Below, in pieces: positions 18,434 to 26,870 of a stretch of 64,000 nt of DNA (its first letter is position 1; every line of letters begins with the position of its first letter). The notes under the pieces were generated by a model. It saw only the letters and a program-made list of their open reading frames with translations, searched no databases and was not told where the DNA came from. The translations under genes and the position numbers were made by a program. This DNA comes from Bryocella elongata (GTDB taxonomy: Bacteria; Acidobacteriota; Terriglobia; Terriglobales; Acidobacteriaceae). Location of the stretch: assembly GCF_900108185.1 (NCBI RefSeq), contig NZ_FNVA01000001.1, positions 1,240,001-1,304,000 of the forward strand. Direction: 5' to 3'.

Positions 18434-18746
18434 TATCTCAAGCGGAGGCTGCAGATTTCTCTGCACGCCCTGTGAAACGTGAACCTTCTGCCGCATGGCG
18501 GCGGAATTATATCCCCATACGACATCCAGCCGTTCCCTGTTGACAGGAAAGGAACTTGCCACTTCGGTGCAGGCTGTTGATTACCAGAAAGTCGCATCCG
18601 GTCAGGCAGCACACCGGTACACTGAGGCATCGTATAGAAGTCGTCCCGGATCGAATTACTCGCGAGGAGCTGTCTCTCCGCATTCAAAGATGATCACCAG
18701 CCCACCCGAACCATCGAGCCACCAAGGGAGACCTGGCCCAGCCCTC
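18434..18746. promoter_or_regulatory. divergent intergenic region between kinase and receiver genes
   Basis: A 313-base gap between the kinase gene (minus) and the receiver-domain gene (plus). Open frames run through it on both strands, but they lack family resemblance and ribosome-binding sites. I see no clear repeat or palindrome. It must hold the two divergent promoters, but I cannot place them with confidence. Confidence 0.35.
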
Positions 18747-19118
18747 ATGCCCGTTACGATCCTTCTTATTGACGACAATGCCGTTCAGGCTGCCACACGG
18801 CAGACCATCCTCAAGCGCGCCGGTTATTTCGTGATCGCGGTACTTTCTCCCGAGCGCGCCCTCGAGCAGTTCCGCAACCAGGACTTCCCCGACACCATCA
18901 GCCTCGTGATCACCGACCACATCATGCCCGGCATGAATGGCAACGAGTTTGTGCGCAGCCTCCGCACCTTCGATCCCAGTGTTCCGGTGCTGGTCATCAG
19001 CGGCATGGTCGAGGCCGAAGAAGAGTACGAGGGGCTCAACGTCCTCTTCCGCCTCAAACCACTCCTTCCCGACAACCTTCTCGCCAGCGTGCATCGACTG
19101 GTCGACCCCAGGAGCTAG
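18747..19118 (+). CDS. stand-alone response-regulator receiver domain protein
   Basis: From the ATG at 18747 this is 123 residues, exactly one CheY-like receiver domain: MPVTILLIDDN supplies the acidic pair, LVITDHIMPGMNGNEF the phospho-acceptor Asp, VLVISGM the switch Ser, and FRLKPL the conserved Lys. No output domain is attached. An in-frame ATG at 18690 would add 19 residues. No histidine kinase gene is adjacent; the Ser/Thr kinase gene is divergent from it. It could be a phosphorelay intermediate or a regulator acting by protein contact. Confidence 0.85.
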   Translation: MPVTILLIDDNAVQAATRQTILKRAGYFVIAVLSPERALEQFRNQDFPDTISLVITDHIMPGMNGNEFVRSLRTFDPSVPVLVISGMVEAEEEYEGLNVLFRLKPLLPDNLLASVHRLVDPRS

Positions 19119-19140
19119 TCCACAACCTTCCCGAATACCG

Positions 19141-19199
19141 CCCGCCGTGTCGAGTTTGTCCTTGCGCATTCGCAACCGTGACGAGCCTCACACGGCGGG
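19141..19199. other. nested inverted repeat upstream of ccmF
   Basis: CCCGCCGTGT (19141-19150) pairs exactly with ACACGGCGGG (19190-19199). Inside lies a second hairpin, TTGCG-CATT-CGCAA (about 19162-19175). The structure falls between the receiver gene stop (19118) and the ccmF start (19244). It lacks a T run, so it may be an mRNA leader structure for ccmF or a weak terminator. Confidence 0.5.
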
Positions 19200-19243
19200 T
19201 ATGTCGTTCTCTGCGACAATAAGAATCGAAGGAACGGCAAAGA

Positions 19244-21382
19244 ATGCATCCCATGCCTTATTTCGGCAGCGCTGCGATTCTCGTAGCGCTCGGTCTGGCA
19301 GTTTACTCACTGCTGGCAGGCACCATTGGCCTCTACGCGCTCGCAAAGAATCGCCCACTCGCGATTCCGGCGGAGCGCCTCCGCGAGACCTCGCGACGCG
19401 CCGGCATCATGACCTTCGTCTGCATCTCCTGCGCGGCCTTCGCGCTGGTGTGGGCGGCGTTCACCGACGACTACTCGGTCGACTACATCCTGCACCACAC
19501 GAACCACGCGCTGCCCTGGTACTACAAGTTCTCCGCGCTCTGGTCCGGCCAGGAAGGCTCGCTGGTTCTCTGGGCATGGCTCCTCTCGGCGTATGGGTTC
19601 GTCCTGCGCCTTCGCCACAAGACCGACATCACGCTGCACGCCTACGCCTCGACGATCCTGTCCGGCATCCAGATCTTCTTCTTCTCGCTGCTGGTCTTTG
19701 CCGCACCACCGTTCGCCTTCGCGCCCGGTCCGCTCCAGCCGGATGGCTTCGGCCTGAACCCCCTGCTGCAGTATCCCGAGATGGTCATCCATCCGCCGAT
19801 GCTGTACCTCGGCTACGTGGGCTTCAGCATCCCCTTCGCCTTCGCGCTCGGCGCCCTGATGATGCGCTACCCCGGCGACAAGTGGATTCACATCACCCGC
19901 CGCTGGACGATGGTCACCTGGCTCTTCCTCACCTGCGGCATCGTGCTCGGCATGCACTGGGCCTACGCTGTCCTCGGCTGGGGCGGCTACTGGGGATGGG
20001 ACCCGGTCGAGAACGCTTCACTGCTTCCCTGGCTCGCCGGCACGGCCTTCCTGCACTCGGTCATGATGCAGGAGAAACGCGGCATGCTGAAGACCTGGAA
20101 CATGTGGCTGATCTTCGTCACCTTCATGCTCTCGATCCTCGGCACGCTGCTTACACGCTCCGGCCTCGTCAGCTCCGTCCACGCCTTCGCGCAGAGCTCC
20201 ATCGGCACGTACTTCGCCTGGTTCCTCGTCGTGGTCTTCGCCGTCTGCCTCTTCACCTTCTTCCTGCAGCGTGATCACCTCAAGACCGAGAACCACCTCG
20301 AGAGCTTCGTCAGCCGCGAGGCCAGCTTCCTGTTCAACAACTGGATTCTGCTGCTCTCCTGCTTCGTCGTCCTCTGGGGAACTCTCTTCCCTGTCATCAG
20401 CGAGTACGTCAACGGCACCAAGACCACCGTCGGACCTCCGTACTACAACCGCGTCATGGTCCCGATCGGGCTCTTCCTGATCTTCCTCACCGGTGTCGGC
20501 CCACTCCTCGCCTGGCGTGCCACATCCGTCAAGGCCATCCGCCGCAACTTCGTCCTTCCCTGCATCGCCGTCATCGGCACGGCCATCATCCTGATGATCT
20601 CCGGCGTCCAGCCCTGGAAGGATGAATCCGCCCAGACCAGCATCTACGCTCTTGTCTGCATGGCACTTTCCGCTGGCGTCATCACCGCCATCACGGCCGA
20701 GTTCCTGCGTGGCGCCGCCGTCCTCCACCAGCAGACCGGCAAGAACCTGGCCAGCTCGGCGATCCTGCTAACCCGTCGCAATACAAGACGCTACGGCGGA
20801 TACATCATCCACTTCGGCATCGTTGTCATGTTCATCGGACTCGCCGGCGGAGCCTTCAACCAGTCCAAGGAGATGGAGATGAGCTTCGGCGACTCCGTCC
20901 AGATCGGCTCCTGGAAGCTGGTCTGCAAATCCTTCTCGCAGGACTCCAATCCGAACTACGACACCAGCTATGCGCTAATGGACGTCTTCCACAACGGCAA
21001 GTACGTCACCCGCCTCACGCCCGAGCGCCGCTTCTATACCGCAAGCCAGCAGCCCTCGACGATGGTCGCGATCCACTCCACACTCGCCCGCGACCTCTAC
21101 GTCGTCTATGAGGGCCAGAACCCCGATACCCAGCGCCCGATCATCAAGATCTTCCTCAACCCGCTGGTCAACTGGATCTGGCTTGGCGTCGTGGTCGTCG
21201 TCTTCGGAACATTCATCGCATTGGTGCCGCCACTGATCCCGGGCAAGATCCGGCAGACGGCATCGGATCCCCGCCTCGCCACCGACCCCACCGGAATCGG
21301 TGCGGGGCCGGCCTACGCGGCGAAATCAAGTCTCGGGCCCGACGGCCTGCCCGCTAAACTCCCTGGGGCAAACCATGCCTAA
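19244..21382 (+). CDS. ccmF: cytochrome c-type biogenesis protein CcmF (haem lyase)
   Basis: A 712-residue polytopic membrane protein. The haem-handling tryptophan-rich WWD segment is visible as GWGGYWGWDPVENASLLPWL, and conserved periplasmic motifs include LYLGYVGFSIPFAFALGALMM and GILLTRSG-like GTLLTRSGLVSSVHAFA. More than a dozen hydrophobic helices are evident, with a C-terminal periplasmic domain (ERRFYTASQQPSTMVAIHSTLARDLYVVYEG). CcmF with CcmH attaches haem covalently to apocytochrome c in System I maturation. ATG at 19244 follows AAGGA; ATG 19253 is an alternative. The 3' end overlaps ccmH by 8 bases. ccmABCDE and ccmG are not in the window. Confidence 0.93.
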   Translation: MHPMPYFGSAAILVALGLAVYSLLAGTIGLYALAKNRPLAIPAERLRETSRRAGIMTFVCISCAAFALVWAAFTDDYSVDYILHHTNHALPWYYKFSALWSGQEGSLVLWAWLLSAYGFVLRLRHKTDITLHAYASTILSGIQIFFFSLLVFAAPPFAFAPGPLQPDGFGLNPLLQYPEMVIHPPMLYLGYVGFSIPFAFALGALMMRYPGDKWIHITRRWTMVTWLFLTCGIVLGMHWAYAVLGWGGYWGWDPVENASLLPWLAGTAFLHSVMMQEKRGMLKTWNMWLIFVTFMLSILGTLLTRSGLVSSVHAFAQSSIGTYFAWFLVVVFAVCLFTFFLQRDHLKTENHLESFVSREASFLFNNWILLLSCFVVLWGTLFPVISEYVNGTKTTVGPPYYNRVMVPIGLFLIFLTGVGPLLAWRATSVKAIRRNFVLPCIAVIGTAIILMISGVQPWKDESAQTSIYALVCMALSAGVITAITAEFLRGAAVLHQQTGKNLASSAILLTRRNTRRYGGYIIHFGIVVMFIGLAGGAFNQSKEMEMSFGDSVQIGSWKLVCKSFSQDSNPNYDTSYALMDVFHNGKYVTRLTPERRFYTASQQPSTMVAIHSTLARDLYVVYEGQNPDTQRPIIKIFLNPLVNWIWLGVVVVVFGTFIALVPPLIPGKIRQTASDPRLATDPTGIGAGPAYAAKSSLGPDGLPAKLPGANHA

Positions 21383-21857
21383 GGCCCTGCATCGCATTCT
21401 TGGGATCGTGCTGGCCGCGGTCTTCGCTTTCACCATGCTGGGCGCAGGCGACGAGACCACCCGGCTCGACCACATTGGACATCAGCTCGTCTGCCAGTGC
21501 GGCTGCGGGCAGATCCTCTCCGAGTGCAACCACGTCAACTGCCCTGTCTCAGGGCCCATGCTGACGGAGCTTCGCACCCAGATCGCCCTCGGTAGCCCCG
21601 ACAAGGCGATCCTGGACTCCTTCATGGCCAAATATGGGCCGATCGTGCTGGCTTCGCCCATGCGTGGGGGCTTCGATAATGTCGCGTGGATCGCACCCTG
21701 GATTCTCGCAGCAGGTGGCTTGTTAGTTATCGTTTTCGTTTTGCGCTATTGGTATAGTCGGCACCATCAGCTTGCACATTCCAATGAACTTCCAGGACCG
21801 GCAAGTGATGCAACTCGTAACCGTATCCGCCAGGAAACAACAGACGACATCGACTAG
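21375..21857 (+). CDS. ccmH: cytochrome c-type biogenesis protein CcmH
   Basis: 160 residues from the ATG at 21375, 8 bases inside the ccmF end, so translation is probably coupled. It has a signal-anchor helix (residues 1-25), a short helical domain and a C-terminal membrane helix (IAPWILAAGGLLVIVFVLRYW). In canonical CcmH the haem/apocytochrome thiol motif is LRCxxC. Here it reads HQLVCQCGCGQILSECNHVNCP, giving three closely spaced Cys and two more downstream. The remaining architecture (MLTELRTQIALGSPDKAILDSFMAKYGPIVLASP) is typical. The variant Cys pattern is worth noting. Confidence 0.88.
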   Translation: MPKALHRILGIVLAAVFAFTMLGAGDETTRLDHIGHQLVCQCGCGQILSECNHVNCPVSGPMLTELRTQIALGSPDKAILDSFMAKYGPIVLASPMRGGFDNVAWIAPWILAAGGLLVIVFVLRYWYSRHHQLAHSNELPGPASDATRNRIRQETTDDID

Positions 21858-21917
21858 GCGGCGCGGATCTTCAACCCTGATAACCCTCTCCCCGGGAACG
21901 GTACGAAGCCGGATCCC

Positions 21918-22604
21918 ATGACACGAATCGAACTACTTCGCATTGTGATCGGTCGCGCGCGCGCCAACGGATTCGAGTTCCGGCGCTGGTACGTATCCCG
22001 CCTCGGCCTCCCGTGGATCAGCACGGACGCCGCCCTCACAGCCCTCGACGCGCAGCGACGTTACTACGCCCTTCTCTTCAACCACGAGTTTGCCCGAAGC
22101 TTCTGGAAGCCCGGTGAAGAGATCACTTTTACCATTGCCGCCAGCAGCTTCGACCGCATCATGCCCGATGGTTCCGTCGCCCAGGTCAATCGCAAGCCCT
22201 ACATCCGCCGCAGCGCTCGCCGGGACGCCTGGCGCTATCACCTGCAGCAGATGGCTCTTGCCGAAGAGCCCCTCCGCTACGTCCGCAAGTACATGCACGT
22301 GGCCGATGACGTCGAGGAGGATACCCTCCCCGAGCTCTCCTCGCTCGAAGGGCACCCACTCGAAGAGGACCTTATGGCGACTGGAACGGGACATTCTTCC
22401 GCTCCCAAGCTCTCTGTCGTCCCTTCGCGCGAACCAGCATCCCTTGATGCCACGGTGAAGAGCCGCAAGCCGGTCCACACCGCGCCCAAGCTCCAGTCCG
22501 CACATATCAAAACCGCGAGCCGCGGAGGTCGCAGCAAACCGATGGACCGCCCCTTGCCGACAGATCTTCCCGCGTTCCTTCGCAGGCCCCCGCACTCCCG
22601 CTAA
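21918..22604 (+). CDS. conserved-looking hypothetical protein
   Basis: A 228-residue soluble protein with no signal peptide or membrane helix. The first 130 residues are basic and aromatic (ELLRIVIGRARANGFEFRRWYVSRLGLPW, YALLFNHEFARSFWKPGEEITF, PYIRRSARRDAWRYHLQQMALAEEPLRYVRKYMHV) and look folded. The last 90 are low-complexity and polar. I do not recognise a family. It follows ccmH by 60 bases on the same strand and may share its transcript, but nothing in the sequence ties it to haem biogenesis. Confidence 0.6.
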   Translation: MTRIELLRIVIGRARANGFEFRRWYVSRLGLPWISTDAALTALDAQRRYYALLFNHEFARSFWKPGEEITFTIAASSFDRIMPDGSVAQVNRKPYIRRSARRDAWRYHLQQMALAEEPLRYVRKYMHVADDVEEDTLPELSSLEGHPLEEDLMATGTGHSSAPKLSVVPSREPASLDATVKSRKPVHTAPKLQSAHIKTASRGGRSKPMDRPLPTDLPAFLRRPPHSR

Positions 22605-22620
22605 CCCGCCACAAAGCAAG

Positions 22621-22668
22621 ATCGCCGTACGTCTCAGGAAGGTTCGATTCTTCCTGGCGTGCGGCGAT
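22621..22668. terminator. long hairpin between convergent genes
   Basis: An 11-bp outer stem (22621-22631 with 22658-22668, one G-T pair) encloses an inner CAGGAAG/CTTCCTG stem. It lies between the convergent genes ending at 22604 and 22699. There is no U tract on either side, so it may act with Rho or as an RNA-stabilising element. Confidence 0.55.
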
Positions 22669-22698
22669 GATCTGCATTGCCCGTGAGAGATCCGGCTC

Positions 22699-23610
22699 CT
22701 AGCTTCCGCCGGCCATCTCCTTGAGCGCGCGCTCGGCTGCCTTCTTCGTCTTCGGGATTGGATCGTGCGCCAGCGTGGCTTTGTACTCGGTCTGCGCCTC
22801 GTCCAGCTTGCCAATCTTCCGCGCCGATTCCGCCAGCATGAAGTGCGCTTCGGGATCGTCCGCCTCCGTGGCGACCGCGTCCCGCGCCCGCAGGTAGGCT
22901 CCGCGCCAGTTGCCGCCGTCCCGGTAAAACGAAGCGACCTGCAGATCCTCCGCCACCCGCTCATCAGCCGTCTGCGGCTTGGCGGCCGGCGCCTCACGCT
23001 TCGACCGCCGCGACGCTGCCCTCGCCCGGGCAGCATTATCGTCTGCCTGGTAGGGGTCGGCGGTGTCCTGGTTTGGCCCCAACTGCTTCATCGCGTCGGG
23101 ATCGTTCGAGCTGCTGGACGACGAACTTGAGGTCGACTCCCCGGAGCTGCCCGCGTCCCGCAGCGGGCCCGGGTTCGAGCCCTGCGAACCTGCCGGAGCA
23201 CCCGCTCCCGGCGCCGGAGTATCGGGAGTTTCGCCTGGGAAAGGAAACCGCTTCGAAGCCGGAGCATTCGGGTTGCTGCCGCCATCGACGCCCGGGGCAG
23301 GCGTGCCCTGCTGCGTTGGAGCCTGGGTATCGGCACCCGGCAAAGAAGCATCCGAGGAGTCTCCCGGATACGGAAACTTCTGCGCCGCGTTCTTCGAGGC
23401 AGGCGTGTCCGGGCGCGGCGTCGACGGAGGATTTGCACACTCCGGCACCGAGACGGTCTTGCCGTTCTCGTCCGTCATCGTACAGCTGCCCGTCCGCTGC
23501 GCCGGCTGCTGCGGCACGCTCTGCGCCCCGCAAGCCACGACACCCGCAACAGACCCAGCCGCCAGCGCGACCCGCAACAACCAACCGCGACGATGCATTA
23601 CGCTCCTCAT
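22699..23610 (-). CDS. TPR-containing lipoprotein, unknown
   Basis: 303 residues with a lipoprotein signal (RRGWLLRVALAAGSVAGVVACG, lipobox VVAC at about residue 27). Residues 30-185 are Pro/Gly/Ser-rich and disordered and contain two related units, KFPYPGDSSDASLPGAD and RFPFPGETPDTPAPGAG. The C-terminal 90 residues form TPR-like helices (VASFYRDGGNWRGAYLRARDAVATEADDPEAHFMLAESARKIGKLDEAQTEYKATLAHDP). It is probably a periplasm-facing, membrane-anchored scaffold. It stands alone, convergent with the upstream hypothetical gene. Function is unknown. Confidence 0.75.
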   Translation of the reverse strand: MRSVMHRRGWLLRVALAAGSVAGVVACGAQSVPQQPAQRTGSCTMTDENGKTVSVPECANPPSTPRPDTPASKNAAQKFPYPGDSSDASLPGADTQAPTQQGTPAPGVDGGSNPNAPASKRFPFPGETPDTPAPGAGAPAGSQGSNPGPLRDAGSSGESTSSSSSSSSNDPDAMKQLGPNQDTADPYQADDNAARARAASRRSKREAPAAKPQTADERVAEDLQVASFYRDGGNWRGAYLRARDAVATEADDPEAHFMLAESARKIGKLDEAQTEYKATLAHDPIPKTKKAAERALKEMAGGS

Positions 23611-23675
23611 ACGTATTTAGACGATTGCAATGGGATTCAGGGACGCGTTGCCGCCAAGCTCTGAGTGTTCCAGAT

Positions 23676-24437
23676 TTAGACTGTGCTCCAAAAACGAAGA
23701 TGAGCGTCTGCCACGAGGGTGGATATGAGCTTCCGATCTACTTCGTCCGGCAATGATGATCTCGAAGCTGCTTCCATCGCTCGATTCCGAAGTTTTTTCG
23801 CTTCGTTGAGAAATTGGTCCAGCGACCACACCCCCGAACGAACCTCAATTAGATAGTCCCGTTCCGGACGAGGAAGTGTGATCGTACCTTGTTCCATAAG
23901 CTCTATACATTCGAGATATAACCGAAGGCAATGCATAGCAGCCTTGGTGTCGTAACCGAATTGGCCAATGTATTCAGGGCGCTGGCCCTTGCTCCCGTGA
24001 CCTTTCTCGCCTGTAATCCGCTGTCGCTGATTCTCGGCGAAACCAAGGAACTGTTCCGCCGATTTCCGTGAAAGAAATACCGATTTGCGTTCCTGCAGAT
24101 GGGTCCAGACAGGCAGGCTGGTCGCTGTCGCATCGGCGAAGATGAAGTGCAATGCCGTCGCATTCCCTTTTGCGGCCAGCGCTGCCCAACGTCGGAGGGA
24201 ATACAGCGTGAGGTCGACATCTTCTGGCCCATTGCGCCTCGCATCGCTGGCCGTCGACCAAACAAAATGATCCACAGGATCCAATCCCAACGCGAGGGAC
24301 GGTGGTTCGACAAAAATCCCGTAGACATCGAGATCGTCGGTCGCTCCGACCTTCGCTCCATGAAGCTCCGAGCCACCGATGAAGAGGTGAACGATGCTCT
24401 CAGGAGCATCGAACCCAGACCTCACCACCTCGTTCAT
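23676..24437 (-). CDS. nucleotidyltransferase, RlaP/DNA polymerase beta-like family
   Basis: About 254 residues from the ATG at 24437 (a TTG at 24455 is also in frame). The N-terminal HLFIGGSELHGAKVGATDDLDVYGIFV is the GS...DxD signature of polymerase-beta-fold nucleotidyltransferases, in the form typical of the RlaP (RNA-repair-associated) family; DVDLTLYSLRRW supplies the third acidic residue. All three metal ligands appear intact. The C-terminal half is helical. GC is clearly lower than in neighbours (about 40-50% in counted blocks), with A/T-ending codons, which suggests acquisition from elsewhere. It begins a few bases after the KimA-like stop, so it may be read from that promoter. The role is unknown; family members are linked to RNA repair and phage settings. 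Confidence 0.75.
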   Translation of the reverse strand: MNEVVRSGFDAPESIVHLFIGGSELHGAKVGATDDLDVYGIFVEPPSLALGLDPVDHFVWSTASDARRNGPEDVDLTLYSLRRWAALAAKGNATALHFIFADATATSLPVWTHLQERKSVFLSRKSAEQFLGFAENQRQRITGEKGHGSKGQRPEYIGQFGYDTKAAMHCLRLYLECIELMEQGTITLPRPERDYLIEVRSGVWSLDQFLNEAKKLRNRAMEAASRSSLPDEVDRKLISTLVADAHLRFWSTV

Positions 24438-24461
24438 CAATGGACCGGACAGCAAGCTACC

Positions 24462-26360
24462 TCACAGGTACCACGGAATATTCACCACCACGATGCGCTG
24501 GTTGCCCTTCAGCAGCAGCAGCAGCTTCAGCAGCTGCACGCGCTGGTTATGCAGCAGGTTCTCCCACCAGTGACGCACCACGAGTTCGGGCAGCAGCACA
24601 GCGATCTTGCGCCCCGGGTTCTCATCCTCCAGCTTCAGGACGTAATCCATCAGCGGCGACAGGATGGTTCGGAAGCTGGACTTCACCGTGATCAGCTCAG
24701 GCTCCTGGATACCATGCTCGCGCACCGGCTTCAGGACCATCTCTTCCCACACCAGCCCAAGCGCATCGGCGTCGTCCGAGTCCACGTGCACCACCTTGAC
24801 GATGGGGCTCATGAGCAGGCCAAAGCGCATCGCCTTCTCCGTGATCTTGTCCCAGCGCGCCATCGGAATCACGACGATCGGCTGCTCCAGCCCGGTCAGG
24901 CGCAGCGGCGTCGGATCCTCTGTCTCCCGCTTCACGCGCACGTAATGCTTCTTTACCGCGTGCATCGTCAGGATCAGGATCGGGATCAGCAGCGTCGTGA
25001 CCCACGCGCCGTACATGAACTTCGTCACCAGGATGACGATCAGCGTGATACCCGTCGCGATCGATCCCAGGCCATTGATGGCCATCTTCAGATGCCGGTG
25101 CGGCGCATCCATCGTCTTGTGCCAGTGGCGAACCATGCCCGCCTGCGACAACGTGAACGCGAGGAAGGCGCCCATCGCATACAGCGGAATCAATCGATCC
25201 GTCACGCCATCGAACAGGATCAGGATTAGCGCGGTGAATCCACACAGCGCATAGATACCGTGCGAGAACAGCAGGCGGCGGCCCTTCAGCAGGAACACGT
25301 GCGGCAGGTAGTCCTTCGCCGCGATGGCGCGGGCCATGCGCGGAAAGTCCGCAAACGCCGTGTTCGCGCTGAAGCTCAACGCCGCCAGCACGGAGCCCAT
25401 GGTCAGCAGATAGAACCAGCCGCGGCCGAAGACCGCTGCAACCTCAATCGAGAGCACGCTCTGGTAGTGGCTGTCGCCCGAATCCATCGCCGTCACGCCA
25501 TACGCCTTGGCCACGTACGCCAGGCCGAACAGCAGCACGATCAGGATGGAGATGATGATCGTCAGCGTGCGGTTCGCGAGCACGCTGCGCGGCTCCTTGA
25601 ACGCCGTCACACCGTTCGATACGGCCTCAACGCCGGTCATCGCAGCGCAACCATTCGAGAAAGCTTTCATGATGCAGAAGACCAGCAGCCAGCCCGACAG
25701 ATGCTCGATCTTGCTCACGTCCTGCGGCGGAGGAGCCGAAAGCGCGATCGGATGGCCGTGAGCCCTCCAGATGTCGAAGAAGCCGACGCCCACCGTGTAC
25801 AGCAGCGTACCGACGAACAGAACCGTCGGCAGCATGAAGGCGACGCCGGATTCCTTCACGCCGCGCATGTTCACGCCCGCGATGATCACCAGGATGATCA
25901 GGCAGAGGATCAGCTGATGGTTGTGGAGGTCTTCCCCGAAGCGCGTTCCCTGCCCAGCGGAAACCAGCGCGGTCACACCAGCGGAGATGCCCACCGCCGC
26001 CGTCAGGATGTAGTCGATCATCAGCGCCGCAGCCGCCAGCAGGCCCGCCTGGTCTCCCAGGTTTTCGCTCGCGACCGTAAACGACCCGCCGCCGTTCGGA
26101 TACGCGACGATCGTCTGCCTGTAGCTGAAGTAGAGGATGACCAGCAGCGTCAGGATGCACGCGAAGATCGGCATCAGGTAATGCTGAACACCGAAGAAGC
26201 CCAGTGGGAGCAGCAGCGCCATGGCCGACTCCGGGCCGTATGCCGCGCTCGTTAGACCATCCAGACCAAAGATAGGAACACCGGCCGCCACGCCGATGTG
26301 TTCCGCGTGTTGCTCGCTGGTTGCCAGCGGCTTTCCAAATAAAACGTCAAAAACACTCAT
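24462..26360 (-). CDS. kimA: KimA-type APC superfamily potassium transporter
   Basis: 632 residues from the ATG at 26360 (MSVFDVLFGKPL). It closely follows the layout of Bacillus KimA/YdaO: LTSAAYGPESAM, SYRQTIVAYPNGGGSFTVASENLGDQAGLLAAAALMIDYILTAAVGISAG, LRG-equivalent MRGVKESG, KAFSNGCAAMTGVEAVSNGVTAFKEPRSV, and LIPLYAMGAFLAFTLSQAGMVRHW. It has about twelve membrane helices and a C-terminal cytosolic domain (PIVVIPMARWDKITEKAMRFGLLMSPIVKVVHVDSDD) that in KimA is USP-like and binds c-di-AMP. It would import K+ with protons. Assignment as KimA rather than another APC permease rests on remembered similarity. No c-di-AMP riboswitch is apparent upstream. Confidence 0.8.
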   Translation of the reverse strand: MSVFDVLFGKPLATSEQHAEHIGVAAGVPIFGLDGLTSAAYGPESAMALLLPLGFFGVQHYLMPIFACILTLLVILYFSYRQTIVAYPNGGGSFTVASENLGDQAGLLAAAALMIDYILTAAVGISAGVTALVSAGQGTRFGEDLHNHQLILCLIILVIIAGVNMRGVKESGVAFMLPTVLFVGTLLYTVGVGFFDIWRAHGHPIALSAPPPQDVSKIEHLSGWLLVFCIMKAFSNGCAAMTGVEAVSNGVTAFKEPRSVLANRTLTIIISILIVLLFGLAYVAKAYGVTAMDSGDSHYQSVLSIEVAAVFGRGWFYLLTMGSVLAALSFSANTAFADFPRMARAIAAKDYLPHVFLLKGRRLLFSHGIYALCGFTALILILFDGVTDRLIPLYAMGAFLAFTLSQAGMVRHWHKTMDAPHRHLKMAINGLGSIATGITLIVILVTKFMYGAWVTTLLIPILILTMHAVKKHYVRVKRETEDPTPLRLTGLEQPIVVIPMARWDKITEKAMRFGLLMSPIVKVVHVDSDDADALGLVWEEMVLKPVREHGIQEPELITVKSSFRTILSPLMDYVLKLEDENPGRKIAVLLPELVVRHWWENLLHNQRVQLLKLLLLLKGNQRIVVVNIPWYL

Positions 26361-26382
26361 GCGAGAAGCATTCCCTCGAATA

Positions 26383-26396
26383 GCGCCATAAGGCGC
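26383..26396 (-). promoter_or_regulatory. small hairpin and possible promoter upstream of kimA
   Basis: Between the gene start and the atp terminator, the minus strand has a perfect TTGACA and, about 25 bases later, a GCGCC-TTAT-GGCGC hairpin (26383-26396) in the presumed leader. No good -10 box sits at the ideal distance from TTGACA, so the promoter call is weak. Confidence 0.3.
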
Positions 26397-26506
26397 ACCG
26401 TTAGATATCCTACGCCTGTCTGTCAAATCGTTGACATGTCTTGCGATTCGCGAGGGCTTCTCTGTGGATTCCTCGAACACGCGGTCGCAAATGCGTCAGC
26501 CGGCAC

Positions 26507-26538
26507 AAAAGAGCCCCCGCAACTGCGGAGGCTCTTTT
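26507..26538. terminator. Rho-independent terminator of the atp cluster
   Basis: AAAAGAGCC...CCGCA (26507-26521) pairs with TGCGGAGGCTCTTTT (26524-26538) with a single mismatch. On the minus strand the stem ends in TTTT, 30 bases after the atpE stop. The A tract on the other side makes it symmetric. Confidence 0.88.
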
Positions 26539-26567
26539 GAAAATCGTCTCGTCAGACATCCTCAGGT

Positions 26568-26870
26568 CTATGCGTGCACCTTGAGGAAGATGATGACGAA
26601 GGTGAACAGCGCCAACGACTCGATGAACGCCAGACCGAGAATCAGGAAGATGAAGATGCCAGGACGCGCACCCGGGTTACGCGCGAGAGCCTCGGTGGCA
26701 GAGGCGGTCGCCTTGCCCTGGCCGAGACCGCAGAGACCGGCCGCTAGCGCCATGCCCAGACCAGCTGCGAGGGGAACCCACTGGGCAGCAGCATCGCTAC
26801 CCTGACCGAACGCCGGAACCGCGATCAAAAGAGCGGCCAGCGACATGAACAGATATTGCAACTTACGCAT
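26568..26870 (-). CDS. atpE: ATP synthase F0 subunit c
   Basis: 100 residues. Two transmembrane helices joined by a polar loop are clear: WVPLAAGLGMALAAGLCGLGQGKATASATEALARNPGARPGIFIFLILGLAFIESLALFTFVIIFL. The ion-carrying acidic residue is the Glu in LAFIESLALF, so the ring should translocate protons. Unlike the compact 75-80 residue form, it carries an extra N-terminal segment (MRKLQYLFMSLAALLIAVPAFGQG) that looks like a cleavable signal peptide, as also seen in related bacteria. It is the last gene of the F0 cluster and is followed by a strong terminator. Confidence 0.95.
   Translation of the reverse strand: MRKLQYLFMSLAALLIAVPAFGQGSDAAAQWVPLAAGLGMALAAGLCGLGQGKATASATEALARNPGARPGIFIFLILGLAFIESLALFTFVIIFLKVHA

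Noticed and set aside
22636-22658. A tRNA T-arm-like sequence (GGTTCGATTC within a stem)
   Set aside because: No matching acceptor, D or anticodon arms surround it; the whole 48-base hairpin is explained as an inter-gene hairpin.
26361-26506. A c-di-AMP (ydaO-type) riboswitch upstream of the KimA-like gene, as in Bacillus
   Set aside because: I looked for the conserved helices and GGG/CCG-type core sequences in the minus-strand leader and did not find them; only a small GCGCC/GGCGC hairpin is present.
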